Positions 13,515 through 26,600 of a stretch of DNA of 64,000 nucleotides are shown piece after piece (position 1 is the first letter of the stretch; each line of letters starts with the position of its first letter). A model generated the notes under the pieces. That model was not told where the DNA came from. It searched no databases and was given only the letters and a program-made list of their open reading frames with translations. This DNA comes from Volvox africanus. Its lineage: Eukaryota; Chlorophyta; Chlorophyceae; Chlamydomonadales; Volvocaceae. The DNA is taken from contig BSDZ01000013.1 of assembly GCA_030268105.1 (NCBI GenBank), positions 107,001-171,000 on the forward strand. Direction: 5' to 3'. The translations under genes were made by a program, and so were the position numbers.

Positions 13515-14540
13515 GATGAGCTGCGGTGGTTGTACAACGACCTCGCTCAGTATGAGCTTTGGGCGTATCCTTTTCGAAAGATGATGAGTCCCTCTACTCG
13601 GTCGGAACGGAGAGGGACCACAGGTCGAGGTGCTGCTAAGTAGGAGTGGATTCCGTGGGAGGAGAAGGGAGAGGTGCGCTAATGGAGTGGGGGTGGATGT
13701 CTGGGCAGTTCGCCTCGCACCAGGATGGGCCAGCTGGAAGGGGAGGGGGAGAAGAGCTCGGTTGTCACCCTTTGCCAAAGCGCGTTTACTAATAGCAGGA
13801 TATTTAGCTGGGCGTAGGTAGGGCTGGATGCGGCTGCCGCCACATAAGCGGCAAAACTGTCGTGGCTGGTTGAACACGTGGCCGGTAGTGCGCTGACGTG
13901 CTGATATGATGCGGCACAGGAGGCGGGGTTGGATAGCACGTATTGTTGATAGGTCGGGTGCCCCTAACCTCGTCTTGTTTCGCAAAGTTGGCTTCCGGCT
14001 TGTCTAAGACTACACCTGTCTTGTTAACAAGGCCTACCACTGGACCTGCCGCTGGCCGCTAGGGCTACCAGCCATTAGGGCCCTGCAGAATTGGTTATAA
14101 ATTTGTTGGTCGCGCAGGACACATGCATTATTCACATTCGCATGCACATCGGCGTTAAATGGCAATGTCGACATGACTCTTCTCATCGGTGCCACATGGA
14201 TCGTGATGAGGCCATTTGCATCCTCGGGGGTCAGGTGTTCATTGGGGGCGGTCTTAAGAGGAGGCGGACACACTGCCGAGATTTGGATGGATGTGGTTTA
14301 TTCTGCGGCGCAGTGGTGCATCGCAGTCGTTTACAAGTGCCTAATCCGGTATCAGTTGAAAGGAGTCTCCGAATTACAAGATTTCCAAAACGCTGGCCCC
14401 CAATCCCAACACTTCATAAGCTAGTGGGGGCATCGGCTAGTGCCATAAGCATTCGCTATATCCTGGAGGTATCACGTCAGCCCCTTGGTAGTTAGGACGA
14501 GGCCCAAGGTGGTTGCTACCCTCAGCTAGTGCCGTAGCTG
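13515..14540. other. Convergent 3' region between PUR7 and the FAM221 gene
   Basis: About 1 kb between the two stop codons, holding both 3' untranslated regions. For the minus-strand gene the complement of TGTAA occurs at 14374-14378 and 14331-14335. I found no TGTAA downstream of PUR7 on the plus strand. No further gene is recognisable. Confidence 0.5.
14374..14378 (-). terminator. Candidate poly(A) signal TGTAA of the FAM221 gene
   Basis: TGTAA on the minus strand about 165 bases after the stop at 14541. TGTAA is the usual volvocine polyadenylation signal. A second copy lies at 14331-14335. Confidence 0.45.
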
Positions 14541-16242
14541 CTACTCCAGCCCGAAGTCGCCCCGCTTCAATGCGGTGTAGTCGTTGACCTCTCGTGCTGG
14601 TCCCCCGCCGCCTATTTCTGCCAGGGTCATTGTCCCCATCATGTCACGCACACTGACAACCTGGGAAGGGGTGGGTTGGGGCGGCGAAGGGGGGGGAGAA
14701 TGTCGGAGGGGAGGTTGGCGCACAGAAAAACTCGTTGCGTATCTGCATACTATTGTAAGTCGACGAGGCGGGGTTGGGAAGGTAACCTGACGGCTTAATA
14801 ACGCGCTGGCCTCGTCGTCCTATTCCCCTCTCCCAAGCAAGGCGTAACGTGCCTCTGTAACTGATTCCGGTCTCTTACCGCTTTCCCCCAAAGTCTCAAG
14901 ACAACCCCCCCTCACCTCCTTGACCTGCACCAGCTGCCGGTGGTCCGACCATGGGTGGTCGCAGTTGCACACCCATGGGCTGTCGAAGCCCCGACAGCTG
15001 CATCCCCCTTTCGCACAGGCGCGAGTGGCCGCGTCATGTTCCACATGCTTGTGCTTACATCTGGGCAAGAGGGCAAACACGTGAGGGAGGGGGACAAGAT
15101 GGCCATATGTGTTTAACGTATGGGAGCGAACGGCGGCTTGGATGCTGTGCGGTGGAAGGTCAGGGGTCTGGATACGGGTTGAGGGAAAGACCGGAGAATG
15201 GGCCATCTGATGACTAAAGAGATGGCATGGAGCCCTGGAGGAAAGTGGACCCCGGCATGACCGCATGGACCCTTAAATAAGGGTCGTTCTGCGTATCCAT
15301 GCCAGCCCGCACAAGGGCCACCGCCCCACCTTGCCCCACTTTGTCCCGTTCACCTGCACCTCAGCACCCATGCCCCCTCCGCCACAATGAAGAAGAAGCC
15401 CCGGCAGCTGCACTTCGCTGCCTTGCACCTGTAGGCCATGTCATACAACAAATCGACTCTGTAGATCTGACCATGAACGGAGGCAGCACCTTGAGATGCG
15501 TGAGACTAGGCAACAGTGACCGCAAAGAGGTAGAGTGCAGACCTGTCCCGCATGACGAAGGACGGCATTCAGGCTGAAAGCTAAGGCGCGTAGGAGGACC
15601 TGAGCTTCTTATTCAAGCACCGGCTGTTGGCCGCCTCAGACGGCTGGCCCGCCCCTGTTCTGGCCCCAGTCCCTGCACTGCACCTGGACGGGATTTTAGA
15701 GCTGGCTGGGTCGTGTTCCCTCAGCCGGTGGCCGCACAGACACCGCGACTCGCTCCGCACAGGCACACACTCCCGCTGGCAGGTGCCGCACACCCAGGCG
15801 AACGCCTCTACCGCCCGGGTGGGCAGGGCTGCTGCTGCTGCCTGGGCAGAGGGAGCTGGGGACGGCTGGGACGCAGCCGCTGGAGCTGCCCCGGCTGCTC
15901 CAGTTGGCAGGGAATTGGGATCGATCCTTAAAGAGCCTGCAGAGGTATCCAGAGAGGAGATGACATGTGAACAAGATGCATGAGCGGAAAGAAGGTTTTG
16001 GAAATGGTACCCGTCGGTTACCTTTGTGCCACGCATATTGAGAAGCACAATGAAGAGGCCGGCGTGACTATCCTCGGCATCTCACCTGAAGCTTGTGTGT
16101 CCGAACCCGTTGCCCCTGCCGAATTCGGCCCAACCTCAGTCCCTGAGCCTGGAGGAGCGTCTGTCTCGGTAGCTCCGAGCGCCGCAGCTTGCTGCCTCCG
16201 CGTTTTTAGATTTGTCAAAGCATTCATTTTCGCGGCACTCAT
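14541..16242 (-). CDS. FAM221-family cysteine/histidine-rich protein
   Basis: Five exons on the minus strand: 16242-16086, 15936-15600, 15428-15354, 15060-14916, 14660-14541. All phases close and give 277 aa. Residues 1-110 are low complexity (Ala/Ser/Pro). A Cys/His-rich domain follows: WVCGTCQRECVPV, then RCLCGHRLREHDP, then CKAAKCSCRGFFFIVAEGAW, CKHKHVEHDAATRACAKG and GFDSPWVCNCDHPWSDH. This order of CxxC, CLCGH, CxCxxF and WVCNCDHPWSDH is the hallmark of the FAM221A/B family. The spacing of Cys and His suggests metal binding, but no biochemical function is established for the family. The last 37 residues follow the domain directly. The start ATG at 16242 follows a stop-rich AT-rich region and is the only good one in frame. 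Confidence 0.88.
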
Positions 16243-17691
16243 GATGAAAGCTGTTGTGCACTTCCGCACTGTTGCGGACGTATTGGGGAATCAGCTGCTC
16301 GTTACAACGCACCCACAAACTAGGCAACAAATTATCACTTCGCCTACTGAATATAAAATGTGACGACTGAAGTTGGAAAAAGCGAGGAGTCCCGAGCAGA
16401 TCAGCTCAAACCTAGCTATGTTAATTGTATAGCCCGCGCATGCCGTTTTATACCGTTACAGCGTACAGGCGATATAACGAAATCCTTAGTTTTATTACAC
16501 CGCTACTTGAACCTTATTATGGAGAAAGAATGTATACAGTACAGAACTTTGATAAATGTTCGTACGCCGACCGTTCGAAATACAAAAACGTACCGAGTCT
16601 GTGTCGTTGTCAGTCGCTAACCGATGTCGTAATTAAATTCGAAAACCTCCTTCTTAGACGTCACATCTCACATTAACGCCAAAACCTTGGATTCCCTGCC
16701 GGGATACACATATACTTAACCTGCCATGCTAGAGCTCTTACCAAAGCCACCGTCTTCACTGATCGAGACCTGTCAGCACCGCCCCTGGGAGCCCGAGCTC
16801 TACGCAACAGAGTCAGGGTTGCCGCATGTGCATTGATTTAGACTTAGGTCTATCCCTGGTTTATTTGCGCAAATCCACCGTACTGAGCTAAATGGTTTCC
16901 GTCCTATTATTCCAGTCCAGCGTTTCCTGAGCAAGGCCTGCCCTCAGCGTAACCGCCAACTATGTCACAACAGCACGCAAGCTTCACCAAACCCCCAGCT
17001 TAAGGTAGAAAGGTCACCGCGTGTCGTGCCCGTTGATGACGGCCTGTTATGAGAACTCGAATCGCTCACACGGGGAAAGCTGGGTTACATATCCTACCTG
17101 CTGGCGACTAATGCTTATCAGTGCCTGGCCCATTTGGCCAAGCACCGAGACCACGTCCCGCCCAGCTTAAATCCATGCCGGCTATCTTTATTGCTTATGG
17201 TCGATCCCTCGGGACCGATGACACGGTGACAGCCGGTTTGGACGCGAGCAAACGGCTACACGACTTTCCCTTGAAGATATCGGGCGATGCGCGTTTACCG
17301 GGACCTTCATCGTTTATGACAACTCACATTTCCTGTAGTAGTTTCGAGTAAGGGAATCCTTAAAAGTTGTTTGCGGTCATCTATCCTGATCGTGCTGCCA
17401 ACGTTGTACAGCTACGAGAAGCTTAAACGCCGTTTTACAATAAGAGGCCAACATACAGAATTATTGTCTTCCTTTCAACAGCGGATGATATTATGAATGA
17501 AAATCGCATTTAAGTAGGTTATTGCATCATATTTGCAGTGTTGCGCAAGAACCATCTCGGGACCGATACATAAAGGATAACCTTCAGAATCACGTACAGA
17601 TGAGCTCGTTGACATTGGATGAAAATCGTTTTGCTTGGTTTCAAAATATGGCATCGCTTTAGGGAGGTGACTGCACCGTCGGGCGCCCATA
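16243..17691. promoter_or_regulatory. AT-rich divergent intergenic region between FAM221 and the SMP/C2 gene
   Basis: About 1.45 kb between divergently transcribed genes, with lower GC and many stops. A frame of 84 codons at about 16425-16676 lacks an ATG start and splice support, so I do not call it a gene. Promoters of both genes must lie here; no specific motif is convincing. Confidence 0.4.
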
Positions 17692-20600
17692 ATGGTGCAA
17701 GTTGCAGGATCTAGCCAAGCAGCTAGTCCGAGCGTCAGATTACCGTTACTGAGGCTGTCCATCCTCAATCCTGCTAAAAGATGTCGGCGGGGCGCTCCGT
17801 GCCTGCATTTCGCCATTCATCAGCAGCCACAAAGTCCAAGCGGTCTTCCATCGCGGTCTTCCACCCACCTTAGCCCGAGGTCATCTTCTTCTTTTCAATC
17901 AGCGCATTGTGCATGTGGCTCTAGGCGCAGGGCGGAGCGGTCGGTGGTAGGCCACGCGGGGTCCAGTTCGGGTGCGTCACGGGGAGGTGGCCCAAAGCAA
18001 TGGAGCGGTAGCTGGGCTTCAGTGACAGGCAGCTACCGCGGCTCATACGACGAGGCGGCGGGGGATGTGTCCGACGAGCTGCCCGAGGGCTCTGCGGACG
18101 AAGTGCTGCGCGGCCGGGCAGGGAAACTGCTCGCGCTTGGGGGCGCTGTGTCTCTGGAGCTCCTGCTGACGGGTGCGGGGAGCGCATGATGCAACGGACG
18201 GACAGTAAGGGGGGAGGCCGAGGGACGACGGCCGCTACTGAAGGACTATATTGTTCGTAATTTATCTGTGTGTGTGTCGTCATTTCGGGTCAGTGGTTTA
18301 TCATTGGCTCATTGATGGTCTTCATCTGGAGACAGGGTAGTGTACGGCATCGTACAACTGGTCGCATATTTCTACTGACATGTGGGGATAGGTACGGAGT
18401 ACATATATGTATATATCGATACGGAGGGTTCGGATACACGGGGAGACAGAGCTTACACCACCATCCTGCTGCACTCCACTGGCCATCAGAACTACGGCTA
18501 TGGTACATGTCACCACGCCCTAAGTTCTCCACCTTCACGCTTGCTCATGCACATGCGCTGATTGCGATGCTGATGTTCGCACGCAAACACGCAAACACGC
18601 AAACGCGCAAACGCTCAAATGCTCAAATGCTTACGGCTCTGGTCATGTGCCGGGCGCAATCACAGGGAGCCTGGTGTGGACGCCGCTGGCCGCGGCTGTG
18701 GTGGCTCTCGTGGTGCTGCCGGGGACCCGGGCGCTAACGGCCGCGCAGGCGGCGGCTCGAGAGGCAGAGACCGTGGCGCGTGCTGAGGCGCGGGTGCGGG
18801 CGGAGATGGCGGCCCGAGTGCCCGTGAGCCCCCCTGAGAGCGCCGTGTGGATGGGTCGGCTGATGGGGGAGCTGTGGCAGCCCTTCGTGCAACCCCTGGT
18901 GCTGAGGGACAACCTGGACCACTGGGCGGACAAGGTGCGGCGGGCGGCGCCGGCGGGGTTGGAGCTGCAGCTGGAGGAGATGAGCCTGGGGACGGAGGCG
19001 CCGCAGCTGAACAACTTCCAGGTGCGGGACGGTGGGGTCGGGGGAGGGCATCCAGGGTGCTAGGGAACGGGCACTTGGAAACGGGGAGGGACGGAGGGAG
19101 GGAGGCGGCAACCCTAAGTGTGTTCCTCGCGGGGTATGTGCGGTTCCGTGTTCCACCGCTGATGTCTGTTTGGGTATTAACTCATCTGGCGCATGCACCT
19201 GGGGATAGACCTAGGTGCTGGAGCCCCCACATCTCACTTCCACATACGTGGCTTGTCAAGGTTCCGCTGTCCCTCGCGGTCAGGTCCTGGCTGACCCGGC
19301 GAGTGGGCGAGTGACTGCCATCAACTGCGACATGGCATTTGACAGCTCGTCTATGCGAGTGGTGGTTTCGGGGAGCGGGCCTCTGGGTCGCTTCACGGCC
19401 ACAATGGCGGGAATCAACATGCGGGGTGAGGCCGTGTGTATGGTGTCATGTCATGTCATGTGTATGTCGGTGTGTGAAGCAACGGCGCTGTTGGGCGGTT
19501 CCATTTGCAAGTAGGGGTGGGGGATGTGGAGCTGGTAAGGCGAACGGAGGCAGTCACAGGAGGGATTGGGAGCGCAGGTCGGAACAGGAGGGGGGTTGGG
19601 GGGGGGAGTTGGCGGAGGCAACCGGAGACAGCGAGGGAGCCCACGATGTCGGACGTTTGAATGTCCGTTCGTCAGGAGCATTTCACTTTCCCCCCACTAC
19701 CCGCATCCACTACCCGCATCCACTACCCGCATCCACTACCCGCATCCACTACCCGCAACCACTACCCGCAACCACTACCCGCAACCACTACCGGCCGCCG
19801 CGCAGTCCTAGATGCCCTTTGCCCCGCTCCCACCCACCAGGACGTATGCGACTTCTGCCTATCCCCGACAAGCGCATCATCCTCTTTTCGTTTCGGGAGC
19901 CCCCGACTATCGATCCCAAAATGACCCTGGAGGTAGGGTGACAGGAGCGCGGGGCTGGGCGGCGGGCACGTGACGTGTGGGCTTGAGAAAAGAGGTGGGT
20001 GGATGATGGTAGTGATGGTGATGGGGATGGTGGTGGGTTGAGGAAGGTCGCATGTTGGCGGTTATTGCCACGCGGTAATCACTCACATTGTGTCCCCCGG
20101 ATTTCCTCATCCCGCGCAGGGTCCGTTCCTGGGTGCCCGAGACATCCCCCCGACCTCTCTCGTGCGCTCCCTGCTGGCGGCCATCCTCCAGGACTGCCTG
20201 GTGGAGCCGGTCCGGGCGGCCATCAGCCTGGACCCGGCCCCGCTGGTGGGGCAGGTGCGGGGGCGGGAGGCCAGGGGAAGGGGACAGCGGGGACAGCAAT
20301 GCGGGTCTGGAAGGGGGAGGCATAGCGACGCCGTCTGACGGATGCACTGACGGATTGGACTGCCGCTGTGGACTGCCATGCTTCCCCGCAGCCCATCGAC
20401 ACCACCGTTCACATCTACGTCGAGTCCGTCCAGGGGATTAGGGGGGGCGGGTCAACGCCGGCAGCTGCCCCTGCGGGGGCGCAGGTGTCGTCGGCGCCAT
20501 CTGCAAGCTCCTCGCAGACATCGTCGCCGGTGCCCCACCCGCCGCAGTCGCCCCAGCAGCGGCAGTCCGATGAGGCCAAGGTGGCGGCGTTCCTGGAGTC

Positions 20601-23600
20601 CCTCGCGTCCGGTCCGCCAACATCTCCCTCAGCTGCAGCTGCGGGGGGAAGTGCAAATAGCAGCGGCGGCGGTGGCGCGACGGCGGCGGTTGTGGCAGCG
20701 GCCTCTAACGCTGCCGTTGCTGCCAGTGAGGCGGTTGTGGAGGGGGCGGGGGCGATAGCCAGCTTGGTGCCCGGGCTGTCGGCGGTGGCGGGGTCCGCTG
20801 CGGCGGAGGGCCCGGGGCGGGGCCCGAGACAGCGGATGCTGCAGGTGCGGATGGGCGCCGCGGGACTGATCTCAGCCCTCTTCCAGAGCGGGGGCCAGTC
20901 CCGGGGTGCGATTTCGGGCGGACGTAATTTTCGTCAGTTGAGGTCCGGGGGGTTTCCCGTGAGGCCAGGGCGGTGCTGAAGGGGGGGTCAGTGCTCGCAT
21001 ACGGAGGGGGTGGCTGATGTGCCGCGACTTCCCTGGTAACAGAAGACCCTGTGTCACTGTGGCTAAACGGGTACGGCGAAACAGACATCACGTGCCGACA
21101 CTGACTCTGGAGAGTCCAACGTTGCTGACGGCAGCCGCGTTTGTTTGCTAACCAACTGACGGACTGCCTCACCCCAACTCACCCCAACTCACCCCAACTC
21201 AACTCAACTCAACTCACCCCCCCAATCCAACCCCGATCATCAGGTAGTCGCGATTAACACGGACAGCAAGCTACAGCGGGAGACCACGCCGGTGCCGTAC
21301 AAAGCTGGCGCCATAGGCAGCGCTGCTGCCAGCGAGGGGATTGTCGTCCCGGTGCTGCAGATGCTGAAGCTCAACGTTGGGCACAAGGACACCATTTACA
21401 AGCTGCTGGTGCGACCCTTAGCAACCGCTCCCCGACTAGTAGTACCCTATTGCCACATGTGCAAATGAAAGTCGCATCCCTGCATGCAGCGCACCTGACT
21501 CCAAACGAGTTGCCGCCTCTTCCCCCCTCGGGGCCTCGGGCCGCCGGGCGGCATTTCACCTCCCCCCCCCCCCCGCCTGGCCCCGAGGGCGCAGGTGAAG
21601 GACGTGGGCCGCAGTGGTCTGGTGGGCTCCGTGACCTCCTCATCCCACAGCCCTGCCACGGCTACCACCCCTTCAGCTGCTTCCTCCCTAGGCCCCCCCT
21701 CCCCCTCCTTCCCCCCCTCCGGCTCGACCTCCTCCGCCTCCTCCACGCCCACGTCCGTGGCTGCGGCCATGGTGACGGGGTTACCAACTCCGGGTCTCCT
21801 GGGCTCTGTCAGGTTGCATGTGGCGGCAGCTAGGGACGGCAGCACACTGTTTTGGGCGGCTGGTCTGGGAGGGGAGCCTGTGGCGGTCCGGTGGAGGTGA
21901 GAGATTAAACATCGGAACGGGGCGTGAGCTCGAGGTGGTGCTGGTGGTGGTGGTGATGGAGGTGGTGCTGGTGCTGGTGGTGGGTATCAGGTGTGTTCGT
22001 GTGCACTGGCGGGGAGCTGAAGCAGTCGGACATCAGTCGGGGCTCAACCGAAAATTGGTTCAGTGGCAATCGTTTGTGCGTGTGCCTTGTGCTCTGCCTC
22101 ATGTTGTGTCACCCAGGGGGGGAGGGGGAAGACCAAGTCACTCTCCGCCAGGTGCTGTGATTCAAGCAACCTGTCCTCACCCACCCGCCGCTCTGGTACG
22201 GCAACGAATACACACTGTGGAATGGGAGACCTTTCCCATCGCACCGCTCCCTGGTCCCCCTCTGCCTGCTGCCTCTCCAGACCCTCTGACGGCCCCTGGC
22301 GGGTGACCCTGCCTCTCGAGAGCCCCGCGTTCGGCCTCCCGCCGCCCGCACCCCAGCCAGGAGCAGTGGCAAGCGGAATGCCGGCGCGCAGTGAGGCAGC
22401 GCCAGCGGCCCCGGGGCCCACCGCCGGGAGCAACACCAATGGTGGAGTATCTCAGGGTGCGGCCCCGAGCAATTGTGCAAACGGGAAGGCCTCGGACCCG
22501 GGAAGGTCTCAGACCTCAGCGGCGAAGCCGTTAACTCCTGCCACTGCGGCGCACCGGGATGGGACGAGTACGGCAAAGCAGCCGCCAGGTCCGGCAGCGG
22601 GAGCTGTCAGTTCCGATCATATTGATGGTGATGGCGGGTCGGCGCAGAGCGATCCGTCGAGGCCCTCCCAGCACCATGGCGGTGCACCGTCAACGTCCGG
22701 CGGTAGCAGTCATGATGCCGGCAGTAGCAGCACTGGTCCGCTGGCGTCAGGGGGTGCTCCGAGCATTACTCTGCTGGTTAGCACCGACCCATGGGTCTAC
22801 AAGGACGCCGCCCGACCTCGCGGCACCGACGACAGCCCCAGGCCAAGGTCCCTCGTGCTGCAGGTGGGTTTATGGGGACATAGGGACATGGGCACATGGG
22901 CACATGGGCACATGGGCACATGGGCACATGGGCACATGGGGACATGGGGACATGGGGACATGGGGACATGGGGACATGGGCACATGGGGACATGGGGACA
23001 TGGGGACATGGGGACATGGGGACATGGGGACATGGGGACATGGGAACATGGGGACATGGGGACATAGGGACATAGGGACATGGGGACATGGGGACATCGG
23101 AACATGGGGACATGGGGACATAGGGACATAGGGACATGGGGACATGGGGACATCGGAACATGGGGACATGGGGACATGGGGACATGGGGACATAGGGATC
23201 CGTTTCTTGCCGTAAGCACCGACAGTTGCTTGATGCGGTGATGCGGACATGGTGTTGATCTCGTCTGCACGTGCGGCCCCACATAAGCTGTAAAGACCGT
23301 CGTGGTCCCCGAGTAGCGTCTGGTGGGCCAGCACTCGGCATTCGGACGACTGCAGCTTCTATTCGCACTCGGTCCAGGTTCTCTGTCTCTCTCCGCCTTG
23401 CTTCATTAGGCTACAACTGTACGGCAGTTCGGACCCTAAGCTACGACAGCCGCAGCTGGGAGAATGGTTTCGGGGAGCCTCTCGACCAGTCACTCAGCAC
23501 CTTTCCCTAACCCCCACCCGACCACCACCCGACCACCACCCGCATACCCCGCATATCCCGCATACTTGTGCAATCGCATGATCCTCTTCCCGGTTGGCGC

Positions 23601-26600
23601 CCCGGACCTGTTGGGGACAGGTGGTGGAGGCCCGCGAGCTGGCGGCACACGACTGGGCCGGTACGTGCGACCCATACGTGCGAATATCATACAATGGCCG
23701 TACCTATCGTACTCGTACGTTGTACAACGCGCATACGCCTGTATGGCAGCAGACGTTCATCCTTGCCGATAACAGGTCCCCCTCGAGGTACGGAACTGTT
23801 CTTATGAGGTGGGCGGAGCGATGAAGGGGAGTGTTCTTGTGTCTCCGCGACCACCCCTAGGTAGGGGCAGTAGCACTATACGAGGCGCGGCAGCCATCGC
23901 GGAGTCCATACGTGTGGATGGTGGCGGACATACGCAGCAGCAATTATGGGAGGAAGCTGAGGATGCATGATAACTGAAAAGAGGTTATTCCTGGGTGGGG
24001 GCCGGCGGGGGGCGACGGGGGGCTGCTAATTATTTGATGACGGGATGATACCCCGGATACCTGGGTCAGACTTTGATGTTAGTGACTGACTCAGTTGGGA
24101 AATTAGTTGGAATCAGTCCTCTGCTGGATTCCCGTATGCCAACCTCGCAGCCTCACCAGGCCGGCTCGAAACCGGCTTTCATTGGCAGTGTACGACAGTG
24201 GGGTATCGCGGGACGACCGCCTGGGCAGTGCGACTCTGAACTTGGACATGGCTTCCGACCAGCTCCTGCAGGTGCGTATGTATGTGTGTATGTGTGTGAC
24301 GGACAGAGCGCGCTGAAAGGCCGGGGGAATGAAGTGGTGAATGCGGAGGTGCGGAGATAAATGAAGGCATGGGGTGTTTGTTGGGCAGTGATGTGGACTG
24401 GGAGTTGGGAAATGAAGGCATGGGGTGTTTGTTGGGCAGTGATGAGGACTGGGAGTTGGGAAATGAAGGCATGGGGTGTTTGTTGGGCAGTGATGAGGAC
24501 TGGGAGTTGGGAGGCCGGTTGCGGTATTCGCTGGTGAAGCGAGGAGGTAGTGGGCGCACCTGACCGGGGCTTGCCTAGCTGACTTCATTATGTTGGGGGA
24601 TGTACGGGGCACCTAACCGCCTGGCACTCAGTTACCTCAGACCCCCCGGCACGGAAGGTAATCCTCTGCCCGATGGACATAGTTGTTGTTTGCGGTCTAA
24701 TCCTGCCTGCCTGCCTTTCTGTGGACAGGACCGATGGATTCCGCTCCAAGGTGTGGAGAGTGGCCGGCTTCGAGTCCGCCTGGCTGCAGTCCCGGACTCA
24801 CCGGACTCACCGGCGGTTCGCTGCATCGTGGAGGCTCTCCAGAAGGTGGCGCGTGGGATGGATCCGCTGCTGCAGGTGGTCGTGATGTCTGCACGCGCGC
24901 TGAGCCCCAGGCGAAATGTCCAGCTACTGGGCCTGCGGGACGCGTACTGCAATGTCGTGTACGGCGGTGCTCGTCACGTGACCCCAGTCGTGCGGCAGAG
25001 CCAGACCCCTCCCTGGCATTATTCCGCAATATTCGTGATGCAGCACCCTGAGGATGTTGAGGGTCAGGAGGAGGAGGTCAAGCCCCCATTGCCAGTGGGT
25101 GAGGGTGAGAGCGAGCGCAGGCGGCAGGTGGACACGGCAGCAGGTGTGCGAACAGGCAAATCTGGAAGGGACTCAGCGGCCTCTGGTGGTGCTGCGGGGG
25201 CGGGAAGTGGCCAGTCGAAGGTTGGCGGGTCCCAGATGCTGCGGACCGTCGCTGGCAATCGCGACGCTGCTGCCGCCTCAGCCCGGGGTACTCGCGGTTC
25301 GCGAAACGGCGGCCGGGACGTCAATGCCACAGCAGTGGAGGAGGGTCAGGGTGTGAGGAACGGAATCGAAGTTGGGTCCAGTGCCGACCCAGCGGGCGCA
25401 CTTGTTCCGTACCCGCCTATTCCAGGTGCTTTAGGCGTCCCTGAACTTCTCACCTCGTCACGAGCAGCCGCAGCAGCAGGTGGGGGCCCAGCACGTCCTC
25501 GACCTCGGCCTCGGTTCCGTCGGGGACTGAACCGGGATTTGCTGCGCCTGGAGGTGAAAGATGTCGCACCGGTGCCCCCTGATGAGGATCTCGGCTGGGT
25601 CGAGCTGCCGGTGAGGGCCCTGTTGCCGCAGCCGGGGGATAGCTGGCAGGGCTGGTTGCCACTTCGACGAGGGGAGGGTGCAGAACTGCTGGTGCGGATC
25701 AGCCGCATTGAGCCTATCCCAATGGACCAGGATGGGGTGCTCTTGCCAATGCTAGTCCAGCAGCAGCAGCAGGTGACGAGCAAGGCGGCTGCAGCATCCA
25801 GCTCGCAGCCTCAGGGATCGTCAGTCGTCACGATGACAGCTGCAGGTGGTGCTGGAGGGGACGACTTTGGCCTCACGGGCACAAGGAGCCCTCCCCAGCA
25901 GGCTATGGCGTCTATGGAAAAGGTTCTGCTAGACAGCTTCACAGATCAGGTGGGTTGGTGACGTGGTTAAGGTCAACAGGCGGCGGGGCAATTGTATGAC
26001 TATCGCTATTGAGCCATTCACGTGTCATGTAAAGGACAAGTATATATGACCTGTCTGCATGCGCCCTCTCAAACTGACTATTCATGCCGATGGAGCAGGT
26101 CCGGGCGGCAAACCGTTCTGCTGGCCAGGTGGGACAGGACCTGCGTGTCCGGCTGGGGCAGGACGTCATCCCGAAGATCCAGGTACATACGTGTTCTAAT
26201 CCAGGTCCTCAGATTTGTCAGTGCTGGACTTGTTGCGTGTATATGCTGACAAGAGGGCAGGGGTTAAAGGGGCTCGAGCTCATCAGACCCAAGGTAACGA
26301 AGTAACTTGGTGTCAAGAATAAAGGTGTTTAAACAGGCAAACAGGCGACTGAACCGGTAAATTACGCAGCAGATGTTGTGACACTAGGACGCTACATTCA
26401 GGACTCAGCCAGATGCAAACCATATTCCACATCGCATGCATCGCTCTTTTAGTTGAAGTTCGGCTGCGAGGCCGCACAGGAAGCCCGGCACATGTCATTT
26501 AAGGACTTAATTGTCTGGAATATAATTATTTTATGTTGCTAATCTGTTGCGACTTTGTGAAGTTGCATGATTGGATCTGGGTCGGGGCAAAATGGTCGTC

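Noticed and set aside
16425..16676. 84-codon protein-like frame in the AT-rich intergenic region
   Set aside because: It lacks an ATG at the start, has no splice support and matches no family.
22063..23131. Open frames of 190-334 codons running through the nine-base repeat on both strands
   Set aside because: They exist because the repeat unit has no stop and a length divisible by three. The real exon ends at 22863 with a good donor and joins in phase to 23621.
23403..23510. Possible C2 exon (TLSYDSRSWENG)
   Set aside because: No acceptor in the needed phase and no good donor. The C2 domain is complete when 22863 joins 23621 directly.
22872..24513. CRISPR-like array from regularly spaced repeats
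   Set aside because: The repeats are directly adjacent without unique spacers and lie in introns of a eukaryotic gene.
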